A stretch of DNA of 64,000 nucleotides from Agapetus fuscipes (GCA_951799405.1 OX637356.1:15213229-15277228); one strand, 5' to 3'; numbered from the stretch's first letter, positions 1 through 11,683 are shown. The notes: generated from the letters alone by a model not told the origin. Program-made: numbers and translations.

Positions 1-1827
1 AAGCACCCGATTGATATGATTTGTAACTACAACTGTCACAAGAAAATAGCTTCTCACCAGTGTGTGTAATCTTATGTATTTTTAAAATATCTTTTCTATG
101 TGTTTTAAAGTTACAACTGTCACAGGAAAATGGCTTCTCACCAGTATGTGACATATTATGTTTTTTTAAATTCGCTTTACAATGTGTTTTGAAGTTACAA
201 CTGTCACAGCAAAATGGCTTTTCACTATTGTGTGTCATCTTATGGTTTTTTAAACTATCATTTCTATGTGTTTTGTAGCTACACCTGTCACAGGAAAATG
301 GTTTCTCACCAGTGTGTGCCCTTTTATGAATTTTTAAATAAAGTTTTGCATGTGTCTTGTAGCTACAACTGTCACAGGAAAATCGCTTCTCACCAGTGTG
401 CACCATCTTATGTATTTTTAAATAATCTTTTGTTTTTGCTTTGTAGCTACAACTCTCACAGGAAAATGGCTTCTCACCAGTGTGTATCATTTTATGATTT
501 TTTAAACTCATTTTTACATGTGTCTTGTAGCTACAACTCTCACAGGAAAATGGCTTCTCACCAGTGTGTGTCATTTTATGAATTTTTAAATTCATTTTTA
601 TATGTGTTTTGTAGCTACAACTCTCACAGGAAAATGGTTTCTCACCAGTGTGTGCCATCTTATGTATTTTTAAATTATCTTTTGTTTTTGCTTTGTAGCT
701 ACAACTCTCACAGGAAAATGGCTTCTCACCAGTGTGTGTCATCTTATGAATTTTTAAATTCATTTTTACATGTGTCTTGTAGCTACAACTCTCACAGGAA
801 AATGGTTTCTCACCAGTGTGTGCCATCTTATGTATTTTTAAATTCGCTTTACAATGTGTTTTGAAGTTACAACTGTCACAGCAAAATGGCTTTTCACTAT
901 TGTGTGTCATCTTATGGTTTTTTAAACTATCATTTCTATGTGTTTTGTAGCTACACCTGTCACAGGAAAATGGTTTCTCACCAGTGTGTGCCCTTTTATG
1001 AATTTTTAAATAAAGTTTTGCATGTGTCTTGTAGCTACAACTGTCACAGGAAAATCGCTTCTCACCAGTGTGCACCATCTTATGTATTTTTAAATAATCT
1101 TTTGTTTTTGCTTTGTAGCTACAACTCTCACAGGAAAATGGCTTCTCACCAGTGTGTATCATTTTATGATTTTTTAAACTCATTTTTACATGTGTCTTGT
1201 AGCTACAACTCTCACAGGAAAATGGCTTCTCACCAGTGTGTGTCATTTTATGAATTTTTAAATTCATTTTTATATGTGTTTTGTAGCTACAACTCTCACA
1301 GGAAAATGGTTTCTCACCAGTGTGTGCCATCTTATGTATTTTTAAATTATCTTTTGTTTTTGCTTTGTAGCTACAACTCTCACAGGAAAATGGCTTCTCA
1401 CCAGTGTGTGTCATCTTATGAATTTTTAAATTCATTTTTACATGTGTCTTGTAGCTACAACTCTCACAGGAAAATGGTTTCTCACCAGTGTGTGCCATCT
1501 TATGTATTTTTAAATTATCTTTTGTTTTTGCTTTGTAGCTACAACTGTCACAGGAAAATAGCTTCTCTCCAGTATGAATCATTTTGTATTTCTTTGAAGC
1601 CTTTGTTTTATGTGTTTTTGTAGGTCCCAAGTAATTCACATTGGTCTTGCGCTGGGCAGGGACTTCAGACTTCTCTCTGAGTTGCACCAAGGCAACCGAC
1701 GTAGCCTCCAGCTTGTGGCAGGCCAACACTTGATGGATCCACATATGACTTGTTTGGCTGCATGTGTAGCTGCAGACAGGGCAGACACGAGGCTGCATAG
1801 CAGGAATTCCCACAGGAGCTCCAACTC
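1..1827 (-). CDS. C2H2 zinc-finger protein, copy A, finger exon (exon 2, partial at left edge)
   Basis: The minus frame is open from a splice acceptor (TTTTCAG ending at 1828) to position 1. It begins with a spaced finger (CPVC...H-X5-H, about 1790-1730) and a linker, followed by 19 tandem 28-residue C2H2 fingers on an exact 84-bp period, with TGEKPFSC-type linkers and C-X2-C-X12-H-X3-H spacing. The aromatic core position is usually Thr (SYKT/NFKT), as in copy B. The last finger in view (K-S-Y-Q-S-G-A) matches the terminal finger of copy B, so only about a dozen codons are missing beyond the edge. Such arrays bind DNA in the nucleus as transcription factors; the target here is unknown. The exon joins exon 1 at 4103 in phase (1 nt + 2 nt). 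Eight of the fingers are an exact tandem duplication. The plus-strand reading frames over this region are antisense shadows. Confidence 0.9.
163..1516. repeat. Exact 672-bp tandem duplication of eight zinc fingers
   Basis: Positions 163-844 and 835-1516 read identically base for base when offset by 672 bp (8 x 84). Identity breaks at position 162/834 on one side and at 845/1517 on the other. The unit is a whole number of fingers, so the reading frame and linker phase are kept. This is the footprint of unequal exchange inside the array, or of an assembly duplication. Confidence 0.95.
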
Positions 1828-2107
1828 CTGAAAAGTGTATTTATTTTTTTGTCACTTTTCTCAATAAGCAACAGGGATAAGGAACCTCTTTATGCAGTGT
1901 GTACTCAACATGTGATGTCTTACATGTAGGAGTAGCGGCTCTAACTACAATCTGGGAGAGGGGATAACCTTAAAAGGTTGTTTGATGAGGTATATTTAAG
2001 ATTCAAAATAAATGCATTCTAACAAGCACACACATATATTAGGTCTGGGAAAAAGTCTTTTCGCATATAGTATGTATATACTTGTAATAAAATATCTTTG
2101 GCTCTAC

Positions 2108-2372
2108 TTGTCTTGTCTTGTCTTGTATCCTGCCGCCTTTCCTCTAGGGGTGGCCAATACCTCCACACAAGTGCCTCCACTTGACTCTGTCCTTGCATAC
2201 TTCTTTCATCTCATCTAATTTCATCACTCTTTTCATGCATGCTCTTCTCTTGTTTCCACTCTGTAAATTCCATTCATTCACAATCTCACTTATGTATCTG
2301 ATCAATCCATTGTTTCCTAGGTCTTCCCCTTCCACGCTTACCTGTTACATTCCCTTTATACACTCTTTTTGT
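2108..2372 (-). mobile_element. 5'-truncated LINE (TTGTC-tail family), inserted in mariner copy A
   Basis: The minus strand encodes the end of a non-LTR retrotransposon protein (KRGRGRPRKQWIDQI...CGGIGHP) followed by a short 3' UTR and a (GACAA)n tail, seen as TTGTC repeats at 2108. It is flanked by the 6-bp duplication CTCTAC (2102-2107 and 2373-2378). Copy B has the uninterrupted site, with GGCTCTACTATTTG read straight through near 22825. Confidence 0.9.
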
Positions 2373-3180
2373 CTCTACTATTTGTACAAATTGGGAAAAT
2401 TTCGTTTCCCGATATTTTTCATTTGTTTTTCTTTCTGTCAAAATGAGTGAATTGAATGAAGAAATTAGAAACATTTTGAAATTTTATTACACAAAAGGGA
2501 AAAATGCAACGCAAGCCGCGATTTTTTTTTGTGCCGTTTATGGACCTAATGCAGTGTCAGTAAGAGTAGCACAAAGTTGGTTTAAGTGTTTTCAATCTTG
2601 GAATTTTGATGTCAAAGATGCACCTCACTCTGGTCGCCCGTTACGGATAAAATAGACACTATTTTTTAAAAGGTGGAGCAAGATCGGCATATCCGCAATT
2701 ACGACATAGCTGAAGAGCTGGGAATTGACCACAAAACAGTGTTGACCCATTTGAAAAAAGCAGGGTACACAAAAAACCTCAATATTAAATGCCACATGAG
2801 CTCACTGAAAGAAACCTTATAAACCGTGTACCTACTCATTTGCAATGTTTAATTGAGACGAAATGAAACCGAACTGATTTTGAAGAGATTGATAACTAAA
2901 GATGAAAAGTGGATCACGTATGACAAGAACGTGCGAAAAAGGTCGAGGTCAAAGGTCGGTCAGGCTTCAAGACTGTGGCAAAACCTGGGCTTACTCGCAA
3001 TAAGGAGATGCAGTGTGTATGGTGGGATTGGAAGGGCATTGTGTATAATGAGCTTTTACCGCCGGGCAAAACCATCAATTTGGATCTCTACTGCCAACAA
3101 CTGGTGAGATTAAAGCAAGAAATTGATAAAAAGCGGCCAAAATTGATGAATAGAAAGGTTGACTGATAGGTTGTTTCAGT

Positions 3181-3432
3181 ATAATCTAATCTAATCTAAG
3201 CTGCTAGGATATATACCATTTAAGATTTACATCAAATGCATTCCCACAAGCAGACATGTATAATTTCGCGCTAACACATGCCGCATGTGGACCTACATTA
3301 TAAGAACCCATCTCAAATGAACATAAGCCCTGCAACTCTTGCCGTCCTTCCCTGAGACAGGGGTGCTATTGGCAAAGTGAACCATTTTTTCACAGTATGG
3401 GTGGTCAGCCGCATACTAACCTATAAGTCAAG
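3181..3432 (-). mobile_element. LINE 3' UTR/(GATTA)n tail inside mariner copy A
   Basis: The sequence begins CTAATCTAATCTAAG on the plus strand (the tail) and ends at the CTATAAGTCAAGGAA motif. It is the ~250-bp 3' UTR sequence that follows the LINE coding end at 61084-61438. The same insertion is present in mariner copy B (about 24055-24262), so it predates the segmental duplication. Confidence 0.8.
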
Positions 3433-3685
3433 GAAGTCTCTTCAAAATTTTTTAGGCAGTGTCAGGTTAACATCAAGAGAGGACTGAGAAAACTACTTGT
3501 TGCGTTTTTTTAGATCAGAAGTCCCAAAATTTCTACAGCAACGGGATCATGTCTCTACCTACAAGATGGCAGGTAGTCCACGAACAAAATGGCACATTTG
3601 TACTGTAATTAAATGTAAATTAACTTTGAAAAACAAATGACCTGAATCGTCATATAAAATGCGAAGAAACTTTTTCCCCGACCTA

Positions 3686-4070
3686 TTACGTTCACATTTA
3701 CAATTGTAGCATCAAGCCTGTGAACAATACTAAACCAAATCTAACATTTTTTAGTATGAGAGGTCAGCCTCATACCAACCTGTATCCCTATTTCTAAGAT
3801 ATCCATGATTTGGAATTCTTCCCTAATAGTTCAATATGGGCAGGTGTGGAATTGATTGAGGTATTATTATTCTAGATTTAGACAGACAACTGTTTTGCGA
3901 GGTATCAATCTAAGTACATTTTATCTTTCCAATAATCCTAATCTTAATAAATAACAGACGAGGGTTTACATTTCTTATTCCGGATCTGAGACTAAATGGC
4001 AAAATAACTGGAAGTGTGAAGAGCTCCATGTAACACGGTTGTCTTTAATTTCTCCACCCTATGTATTTCC
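3686..4070. other. Intron remainder, no gene seen
   Basis: This is the remainder of a LINE 3' tail (GTATGAGAGGTCAGCCTCATACC near 3755) plus AT-rich sequence, inside the inferred zinc-finger copy A intron. I see no coding exon. Confidence 0.5.
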
Positions 4071-4102
4071 TTAGCAATATAAAATAACAAAAACCAAATT
4101 AC

Positions 4103-4355
4103 GTGAATAGTCTGCGACATTGATTCTTTCCATAAGTACGCGGCATTCCTTCAACAAGACATAAGGTGGAGGGGCAGACTCCTCACTCTTTATCTTATCC
4201 AGTACAGAGTCCTCGGCTTCCCATTCCTCCTCTCGAGCCAGTCTCTCTTGCTTCACATCGCTCTCTTCAATGTCTATTTGTTCACATAGATGCACTAGTT
4301 GTGGGTCCACTGACTCCGCGTCAGGATCCTGTTCTAGCTTCACCACAATATCCAT
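4103..4355 (-). CDS. C2H2 zinc-finger protein, copy A, exon 1 (acidic N-terminus)
   Basis: The ATG at 4355 opens an 84-codon acidic exon (MDIVVKLEQDPDAES...) that ends one base into a codon at a GT donor (C|GTAATT, 4103/4102). The acceptor at 1828 supplies the other two bases, so the splice keeps frame. The exon has three psi-K-x-E SUMOylation-consensus motifs (VKLE, VKQE, IKSE) and no ZAD, BTB or KRAB domain that I recognise. The frame upstream of the ATG is also open for 25 codons, so the true start could lie earlier, but the copy B equivalent conserves this ATG. The paralogous exon at 24889-25141 differs at 3 of 84 residues. The donor is weak (GTAATT), so the intron of about 2.3 kb, which contains a mariner, is inferred rather than shown. 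Confidence 0.72.
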
Positions 4356-4430
4356 TGTTATCAACTGAATATCACTCGCACAGGATTGATGAGCCAACAG
4401 TTTATATGCACATGCAGATATTAACAACAA

Positions 4431-5270
4431 TATTATATTCTTTTATTAACCTCTAAATTTCGATATAATACATCACTCTTTTACTTGTGGAAAACAAACT
4501 AGAGATGGGCGAAATATATCGATATTTAAAAAATACCGATATTGAAAACAAAAAACGATATTTTTTTGGCCATGCATTTCTGCTCACCTTGCTCCAGTGT
4601 TTGAAACGTTATATATTTTTAGACGAAATTGACTCCGAAGATGTTTTCCTTTAGCGAATGATTTTTCAGAACCATATTTTTGGACGAAATTTTTTGAGAC
4701 GTTACCAGCCAGCAACAGATACTTTTTTTAGGAAATTTCTACACCTTACGCTCCATATTTCGATTGTGGTGTTGCATAATATTGATTTTTAACATATTTT
4801 TCATAGTACCTATGTGTATTTTGTGGATGACTAAAGACACTCTATTAAAAGTCTTATCCATGATCGGAGAGGGTCCTTGAAGTGCATCAGACATCGTCAG
4901 ATGGAGCAGGAAGAGGAGACGGTTTTGGAGGGACCATGCAGACCTCATGAGCGAAATAAGGATAACACGAATTTTGGCACAGGAAATACCAGACGGCCAG
5001 CGTCTACCAGGTCACCCTTGCAAGAGATGGAAGAGCAGCTGGTCTTCTGCATTACAGGACTGAGTTCCGCAATAAACAGATCCTAGAACGTGGAAGTACA
5101 GAGGCGTTGGGTAAGATGTCTGGTAGAGACATTCCTAGTCAGCTACTTGCTGAGCATCTCCATTGAGAGCGATGGAAACCGCAGCATTTTGAAGTCAGTC
5201 CACAAATGCCAACAAATCCTAGATCTACAACAAGAGGAAGAAGAAGAATAACAAAATTAGGGATATAAAG
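4431..5270. other. 5' flank of zinc-finger copy A, no supported gene
   Basis: This upstream region is shared with copy B (25184-25556 and 26531-26940). It would hold the copy A promoter. A GATATTT-rich stretch lies at 4510-4570. A weak open stretch at 4877-5090 (GPCRPHERNKD...TRRPAS) resembles the end of a LINE reverse transcriptase but is broken. Nothing is firm. Confidence 0.35.
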
Positions 5271-5282
5271 TAATATAATATA

Positions 5283-5813
5283 AGATTTTGTAGGGTTTGT
5301 GTATTCGTTTTACGTTTACGTTTTTTACGTTTCTTTACGTCATCTCGACCCCCTGCTCATTGCTCCTCTCCGCAATCCGCCATAACCCAATCCCCTTAAT
5401 TTTACTTTTATTCTTTGTCATTTTGTTATTATTATTATTATTTGTCTTTTTGTGTTGACTCAATAATTTTATTTGTGCTTTAAATATTTTATTTTTTGAC
5501 CCTCGGATGTTTGAATTATTTTAATTTATTGTAATTATTATATATTATTTTATGTTTTCTTTCTTTTAATTTTTGACTGTTGTATTTAATTTCAATTAAG
5601 TTCATATTTATTGTACCTATACCTACCTATTTATTTCAATTTATATAATTTTGATCTATGGTTTGTTCTTAATAATTTTAATTTTATATACATCACTCTT
5701 GATAATGACCTGAATATTGAAGGTCGAAAGTACTCGAGATTTAAAATATTATTGTGAAAATAAAACAATGTTTAATAAAAAATACCTACTTTGATTTTAA
5801 ATAATATAATATA
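5283..5813 (+). mobile_element. Penelope-like element 3' fragment with decayed hammerhead-like motif
   Basis: This 531-bp segment is present only in copy A. TAATATAATATA occurs on both sides (5271-5282 and 5802-5813), while copy B has one such run (near 26954) read straight on into the shared sequence. Near its 3' end (5699-5730) it has TTGATAA, a GACCT/AGGTC hairpin and GAAAG. This is the layout of the hammerhead-like motif at 58095-58139, with core bases changed. No coding sequence is intact. Confidence 0.55.
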
Positions 5814-5814
5814 C

Positions 5815-6770
5815 CTAAGTTGCACGGATATATTCATTTACTTAAAGCTCTCAAATGCATGCCCGCCCACAAACAAACATGTGTAGTTTGCAGTTAAAAA
5901 TGCTGAATGTGTACTTACAAATAAAATCCAAATCTCAAATGACCTCCTGAACTCAAATCTCAATAGTCCCTACACCTTTTGCCGACCTTCCCTGATACAG
6001 GGGTGACATTGGCAAAGTGAACCACTTATTACAGTATGGGTGGTCAGACGTCAGAGGGATGAGGCGCGAAAGTCTCAGTCCAAATGGGATGAACCAACAA
6101 TTTATCAGTTATTAAAGAATATTACAGCTTTCCTGGTATTTGCGAAAGCGGACCAATTTGATTATCTGGGAAGAAAGTTTGAGTCAAATGGGAAACTGAC
6201 AAACGAATCGGAAATGCGCGGTAGTAAAAGAAGAAGTGTGATGGGAATGATTGCAAAAAATAGGAAACTCACAAATAATATGAAATTGACAGTACACAAT
6301 GGCATATTGGTACAGACATTGTTATGTTATTGTTGTGATTATGCTATGCAAATAAAATATGAGAAAGTGCTGTGACGTCGATTCGGTCTACCATGTGAGT
6401 TAAGTAAAGTATGCAGGGTTGAAATGGTTTACCTGAGAGCAATGACTGGAAAGACACTAAATGATAGAGTCCACAACGATTGGGTGATGAACGAGTGTGG
6501 TACCTAATCTAATCTAAGTTGCAAAGATATGTTACATTGGAGATTCACTTAACATGCATTCTCACAACCAGACACATACAAGTTCACGCTAGCATATGCC
6601 TCATGTAAAAAAAAAACGCAACTCATGTGAACCTACAATATAAAAACCAAATCTCAAATGGACAAACACCCCGCAACTCTTGCCGTCCTTCCCTGAAACA
6701 GGGCTGACATTGGCAAAGTGAACCATTTTTACAGCATGGGTGGTCAGCCGCATACCAACCTATTAGTCAA
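5815..6770. mobile_element. LINE thumb-region fragment (+) between two LINE 3' tails (-)
   Basis: The plus strand (6115-6500) reads QFDYLG(R)KFESNGKLTNESE..RSVMG.IAKNRKLTNNMKLTVHNGILVQTLL and then, after a break, MVYLRAMTGKTLNDRVHNDWVMNECG. This is the region between the reverse-transcriptase thumb and the C-terminus of the GRGRPRK-type LINEs in this window. Minus-oriented (GATTA)n LINE tails flank it at 5815-6055 and 6505-6770. The copy B equivalent is at 27168-27900. It is a pseudogene. Confidence 0.75.
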
Positions 6771-7599
6771 GGAACATACACGACAAATTACATTTTTTAA
6801 ATCAATAAATAATAATGTATACATGGATCAAAAACTAAAACAAATTTATAAAGAGAAAAAGAGAAAGAGATTTATTAAAAGATGTATAAAAGTGAATTTA
6901 AGACCCCATAGAGCGAATACGTCCAAAACGGTGTTCCGGGTTTTAAATGTCCATAATGTTTACTTTTTTTTAAAAATCTTTTACTGTCAGAATACAATAA
7001 AGAAATGTATAAACTACAGATTGACCGTTTCCAAAAATGATAGAAGTTATTTGAATTCTGTCAAAATGAACACAAACTAATGAAATGTTACGAAATAATG
7101 CTATCTGGGTTCAATGAATAACTTGAATTTTTTGAATGGAAGGATACAAAAAATATGTATAAATGGTAAGTTTATTAATCAAACTCAAAATTGATCGCAT
7201 TTTTTTTTCGTAATAATGCATGTAAATTGTACAAAATAAAATAAACAAAACAGCTTCAAAAATCCCATACTAATTTTGTAGGGAAACAATTTGACAGAAA
7301 AACGCAGTGGTTTGCTCGGCGTTCCCGCCAGTCTGGAGCAAACTGTGAAGGCGAGAGGACGTCTGTTCGCTCCGCATGAATTCTAGCGCGCAGAAAAAAG
7401 AATACAGGCTTCAAATAAAAAAACCCGATTAGTATATAAAAATATTTTCTTCACGTAAAATATTATTTGTAAATAAATGTGTGTCAATTAATCAAAAATG
7501 TCTTTCGTTTTTTTTTTTAGAAAATATGGGAGTTCGAAAACAAAAATACTATAATAAAAAAAGTAATCGAAGATTGTTTAGAAAAAAAAAGGTAAATTT

Positions 7600-7996
7600 T
7601 TCTACTTCCATATGATAATAATAATATAATAATATTAGGATGATTTATTTGGTGAGCGCTGTTTTTGTGTGTATCACACCTCAAGAGCCCTCTGCGAGCT
7701 TGGTCGTCGCTGTAGAAAGCGCCAATTCTCAAGCAAGACCCAGTTGTTGTAAGGTTGGATGGACCTTTCAGTGACCGGTCTTTGGTAAAGGTTTATGAAT
7801 TTTTCAACTCAGCGAGAGCACATTCGAAATATAAATGGTATATTTTTGTGCTCCGCCGAGATCCGAATCCACAACCTTCCATTTACGAGTTCGTAGTGTT
7901 TCCACTACGGACTACGGACCGGTCCAAGATGCCAACGACGCGCGGTGTACGTGAGCGGTCACCCATCCAAGTACTGTCCGCGCCCAATGTTGCTTG
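7600..7996 (-). mobile_element. 5S-rRNA-derived SINE, 5'-truncated
   Basis: On the minus strand it starts inside a 5S rRNA-like head at AAGCAACATTGGGCGCGG. The intermediate element and C box (TTGGATGGGTGACCG) are present; the first part of the 5S unit is missing. It continues through the same body as the copy at 23000-23429 and ends in a TTA/ATT-repeat tail near 7610. A 3'-end fragment of the same family is at about 8115-8170. Confidence 0.85.
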
Positions 7997-8559
7997 ATCA
8001 TTCCCATGTTTTTTTTTGCATTATTGAACTATACACGGATGCATAAATGAACGTGATTACTTTTTTAAAATACAAAAATGTATTTACATAATGGCGCTGA
8101 AAATGCTCATAGCAGATATAATAATAGGATGATTTATTTGGTGAGCGCTGTTTTTATGTGTATCACGCAGATCACGGTCAAAACTTCCCAACTCTTGAAG
8201 CTTCAGTTACCATAGATCATGGCAGCAGTACCCCGAGTGTAACTTGTGTAAACTTATCTCGATTGTCTAAATCGAAAAAAAAAATAAAACAAAATCAAGA
8301 CGTGCCGTCGTATATTTCATTCATTTTCGATTTACGCAATCGAAGGGAGTTTATATTATTATATACTCGAGGTCGAGGCTGCTCCAGTGAGATACATATT
8401 ATAATTCACGCAAGCCCTACGCTACGGACAACGGAATTATTATTATTGCTGATGTCAAGCAGTCAGTTCAATGATACGAGTATAATATTATGACAATCAG
8501 GTACGGCTCGTAGCATACCGTGCAAGGTAGGCTTTATTCTCAAAAATATTTTAATTTGT

Positions 8560-8765
8560 ATAAAAGGTTGGTATGAGGCTGACCACCCATACTGTAAATA
8601 ATAGTTCACTTTACGAATGTCACCCCTGTTCTAGGGAAGGTCGGCAAGAGTTGCAGAGCTTATGTTATTTTGAGATTGGGTTTTTATGTTGTCCTTATAC
8701 ATGTCTGCTTGTGGAAATGCATGTTATAGGAGTTTTCAAATGTAAAATATCTTTGCAACTAAGAT
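8560..8765 (+). mobile_element. LINE 3' UTR tail (GATTA family)
   Basis: It reads GGTTGGTATGAGGCTGACC through the CATGTCTGCTTGTGG block to GCAACTAAGATT, a standard copy of the recurrent LINE 3' UTR with no coding sequence attached. Confidence 0.75.
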
Positions 8766-10438
8766 TCAAATTTGGATGAAATTTGATTAACGCCTTACAT
8801 TGTATTTGCCCGTCTGAAAGATAGTACTAATAACAAATATAAAAAACCATTTGTGCAGATATTAAGACAAAACAATTGAAAATACATTCAGGGTTTTTTT
8901 ATTTAAAAATTGTGGAATGCCACATTACTAAAGCATTCACCCTTTTTTATTCCAAACTTGAGATGTTTAGTTTTGTCGAAGTCTTTATTATCACATTTAT
9001 TTTACCTATTGCATTTAGCTCTTCGTGTGTCCCGTGAAAAAAAGTAATGTTATGCTTTAAAATGTCAGAAAACAAGAAAAAAATCAAGTAAAAAGTGAAA
9101 AATTAGAGTTTTTCGTGTTTTTTTTATCGAGCAAACTTTTCAGAATCGTGCTGTCAAGCGATTGCAACTCTTTATTATAATGGCAGTAAAAAAGTCTGAT
9201 GTGTATGAATAATAGTGTTAAAATTTTCATTGATTTGGATCCTTTACTTTCCGAAAAATGTAATTTGGTTAGGCAAACATGTTTGCCGTTTATATCGCAC
9301 GGCACCGCTTGACATTTTGCGCCGGGTAGCGCTTCGAGTTGAAAAGAGACAAACATATTCGATTCGAATAGATTTGCCACTTGCGCCAAGTATTTACTTT
9401 TTTAATATATACTTTTGACGTACCTTTACCCGCAAATGTATGAAAACTTAAATAGCGTTCCTAGTTAGCGTTCCAGTTTCCTTGTTTTTTTTAACGTTGT
9501 TGTTTAGTTTACACGTATGTTTTTTTTTTACATAAAAGGTACTTCTCTGAAGAGAAGAAAATATAATAGATAAGAGTAAATTCGTTCTCGCATGCGATCG
9601 TTGTTTCGATAATAAAACTTTTGCAAAACGTAACAAGGAATTCTTCTTCTTCTTTCAGTAGGTACCATTTTTAACAAATATCGGCGATGATCATGGATAT
9701 TTTTACTATGTATGCTACAGGTCTAAATAAGGATTTGGTGCTTTTGTTAACTACTATGTAGTTCCATTTGCGGCATGTGTAAGCACGAACTTATACGTGT
9801 CTACTTGTACAAATGCATGTTATATAAGTTCCTAAATGTACTATATCTATGCAACTTAGATTCTTATTTAGATATTGCCCTATATTCTAATAAATTGAAC
9901 GGCCTGTCTACTGATAGAACACTTGAGCTATGATAGAAACAAAAACAATGCTTACCGAATAAATCATTCTGTAAATTTATTATAAATAAAAATGGAAATA
10001 TTATTTGGTTATACAGCCGTACAGTATATATTTTATCACGTTGAGTTTACTGTTTGCATGTAATTCACATCTCAATGGCCCGAACTGAAATGCCACCGGT
10101 ATAATCCAACTTTAATTTTTACAATAGGTATGTAACAGTTTACAAAAATGAAATTTATCTCTGTAAAAAAAAATATGCAGGCATCACACGCAGTATGTAC
10201 ACCTTTAACCTTATATTCTACATCCATATTCCTCAAATGTATGAGGTATATAAAAATGCAAAATATAAGCCATAATGATTATCAAAAATGAACACTTCCA
10301 TTTATGTTATGATTTATCTGAGTTTGAGTGATCGCGCGTGCACGGAGCGGTAGAGTCGATGCGCGCGCCGCAGCGCGCGGGAACCGAAGCAATTAGAGGT
10401 CAAAACTCAAAGGCATATTTGGAAGGCGCCCTCTTAAG

Positions 10439-10745
10439 AGCTAAAGTACAAAAAAGCACAATGAGAAGGTTCAGACATCTTGGAGGAATGGATGATGAAC
10501 GACTAAAGAATAAAGTGTAGTCGCAATGTCAAAGGAAAGTGTGGAAGGGGAAGATCGAGGAAGGTTAAACCAAATAGATGAGATTGCAAAAGAATAGAAC
10601 CTGCAGAGTGTGAATAAGGGAAGAGTATGTATGAAGAAAGTGAGGAATGTTGAAGAAATGAAAGAGATATGCAAGGACAGAAAAAAGTGGAGATGCATCT
10701 GTGGAGGTACCGGCCACCCGTAGTGAAACAGCGGCAGGATACAGT
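10439..10745 (+). pseudogene. Degenerate LINE C-terminus with GTAACA-type tail
   Basis: The plus strand reads VQKSTMRRFRHLGGMDDERL, then after frameshifts QIDEIAKE*NLQS..KRRVCMKKVRNVEEMKEICKDRKKWRCICGGTGHP, ending in a short (CAGTAA)n tail at 10740. It matches the C-terminus of the LINEs at 15309-15955 and 45735-46397. The paralogue is at 28020-28330. Confidence 0.75.
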
Positions 10746-11683
10746 AACAGTAACAGACCTACAAGTTGAAATGTTTCTTTATTAAGAGTCACCTTCATTT
10801 TCACTGTATTTTATTCATGATACACAGAACATACATTAGACATGAAGAATATACATTGTTTTCCTTAAAATTTATTACCTAGAAAACTACCTCGACAAGA
10901 ATAGTCCTTGTTACTTATGTCTCTGAAAATTTTTACACTGATGGCTATTTCTCATAATACAATAAAAACCTAAAGTAAAAATCCAAAATTTTCGAGCGAA
11001 ACAGTGGTAAGCCATTATCAAATACACATTTATTTATCCCAAAATAATTGATTGATGTATTAAAAAAATATGTAAGTACCTACTTAATTATTTTCAGAAA
11101 AACAAACAAAATGAAACTTTGTGTTAACGGCAGCCTCTGCGTTTGAAAGAAAACGGCTGATGTTTGGGATGTACTTAAGCATACAAACGATGGAATATAT
11201 AAAAATTAAAAAATCAAATTATTTAGAAAAAAGGCTTTATTTATTTTTGCAGCGTGCTAAAACTGTAAAAATAAATACTTTACAATACAAAAAAAGATTC
11301 CCAAGATTATCATTTCCTCAAAATTGCTTGAAAAAGGGTGTTATTGTGGACGTTTTTTTTGGTATCCACGATAAACAAAATAAATTTAAAAAAAACTGAC
11401 CTGTAGTTTAACTTGTTATCTCAATTTAAGGAGTCTTAAATTTTGTTATTTTTAGCCGGAAGAATGTAAAAAATATATATTTCAAATTTAATTACTTTTT
11501 CCCATAAAAATTGAAGCAAATCCCGCCGCTAGGGGATTTATCTGTCAGTCGTGAGGTATCATCCGAGCGGAACGCACGTCAAATTTGCGGACACTATAGA
11601 ATACATCAAAAAAGTGGAAAATTTTGAGTTTTCTGATACAAAAATATAAAAGGTGCTAATATCTTTGAAATAAATCGTGAGTA
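10746..11683. other. AT-rich flank, no gene seen
   Basis: The duplication homology fades near 11125. No motif, finger or transposon protein is recognisable. Confidence 0.4.

Larger units (their letters stand above)
2040..3685 (+). mobile_element. Degenerate mariner (cecropia/mellifera type), copy A
   Basis: Imperfect terminal inverted repeats beginning TAGGTCTGGGAAAAAG (2040) and TAGGTCGGGGAAAAAG (reverse strand from 3685) flank a broken mariner transposase. The N-terminal helix-turn-helix region starts MSELNEEIRNILKFYY at 2443 and reaches HSGRP. A second segment (2853-3166) carries ITKDEKWITYD and LPPGKTIN. Stops and frameshifts separate the pieces, and the last catalytic third is gone, replaced by a LINE 3' tail at about 3181-3432. 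A minus-strand LINE fragment (2108-2372) splits the 5' UTR. The element sits in an older LINE 3' tail, which resumes at about 3686. It is not functional. Confidence 0.85.
6904..10438. other. 3.5-kb segment present only in duplication copy A, flanked by TTAAG
   Basis: Copy B reads straight from GAATTTAAG into AGCTAAAG (near 28018). In copy A those sequences are separated by 3.5 kb, and TTAAG occurs at both edges (6900-6904 area and 10435-10439). The segment contains a 5S-SINE, a SINE-tail fragment, a LINE tail at 8560-8765 and otherwise AT-rich non-coding DNA (7000-7600, 8170-8550, 8770-10430). A GC-rich patch lies at 10330-10385. I see no transposase. Confidence 0.6.
1..11125. repeat. Segmental duplication, copy A
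   Basis: This interval is homologous, in order and orientation, to about 20740-28725. Shared landmarks are the zinc-finger exon 2, the mariner, exon 1, the LINE thumb fragment (6060-6500 vs 27200-27650), the LINE 3' tails, the degenerate LINE C-terminus (10439-10730 vs 28020-28310) and the flank to about 11125 vs 28725. Copy A has three segments that copy B lacks: 2108-2372, 5283-5813 and about 6904-10438. Confidence 0.9.

Noticed and set aside
214..1623. Two long plus-strand open frames over the zinc-finger array
   Set aside because: They are antisense to the finger exon. The 84-bp period keeps them open, and their near identity reflects the 672-bp duplication. The same applies to the frames at 20614-21330.
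2012..2450. Plus-strand frames over the LINE insertion
   Set aside because: Antisense to a minus-strand LINE C-terminus; the same holds for the plus frames at 15570-16018, 29519-30173, 45774-46404 and 48526-49039.
9084..9389. 101-residue minus-strand open frame
   Set aside because: No recognisable domain, no splice or promoter context and a low-complexity C-terminus; probably chance.
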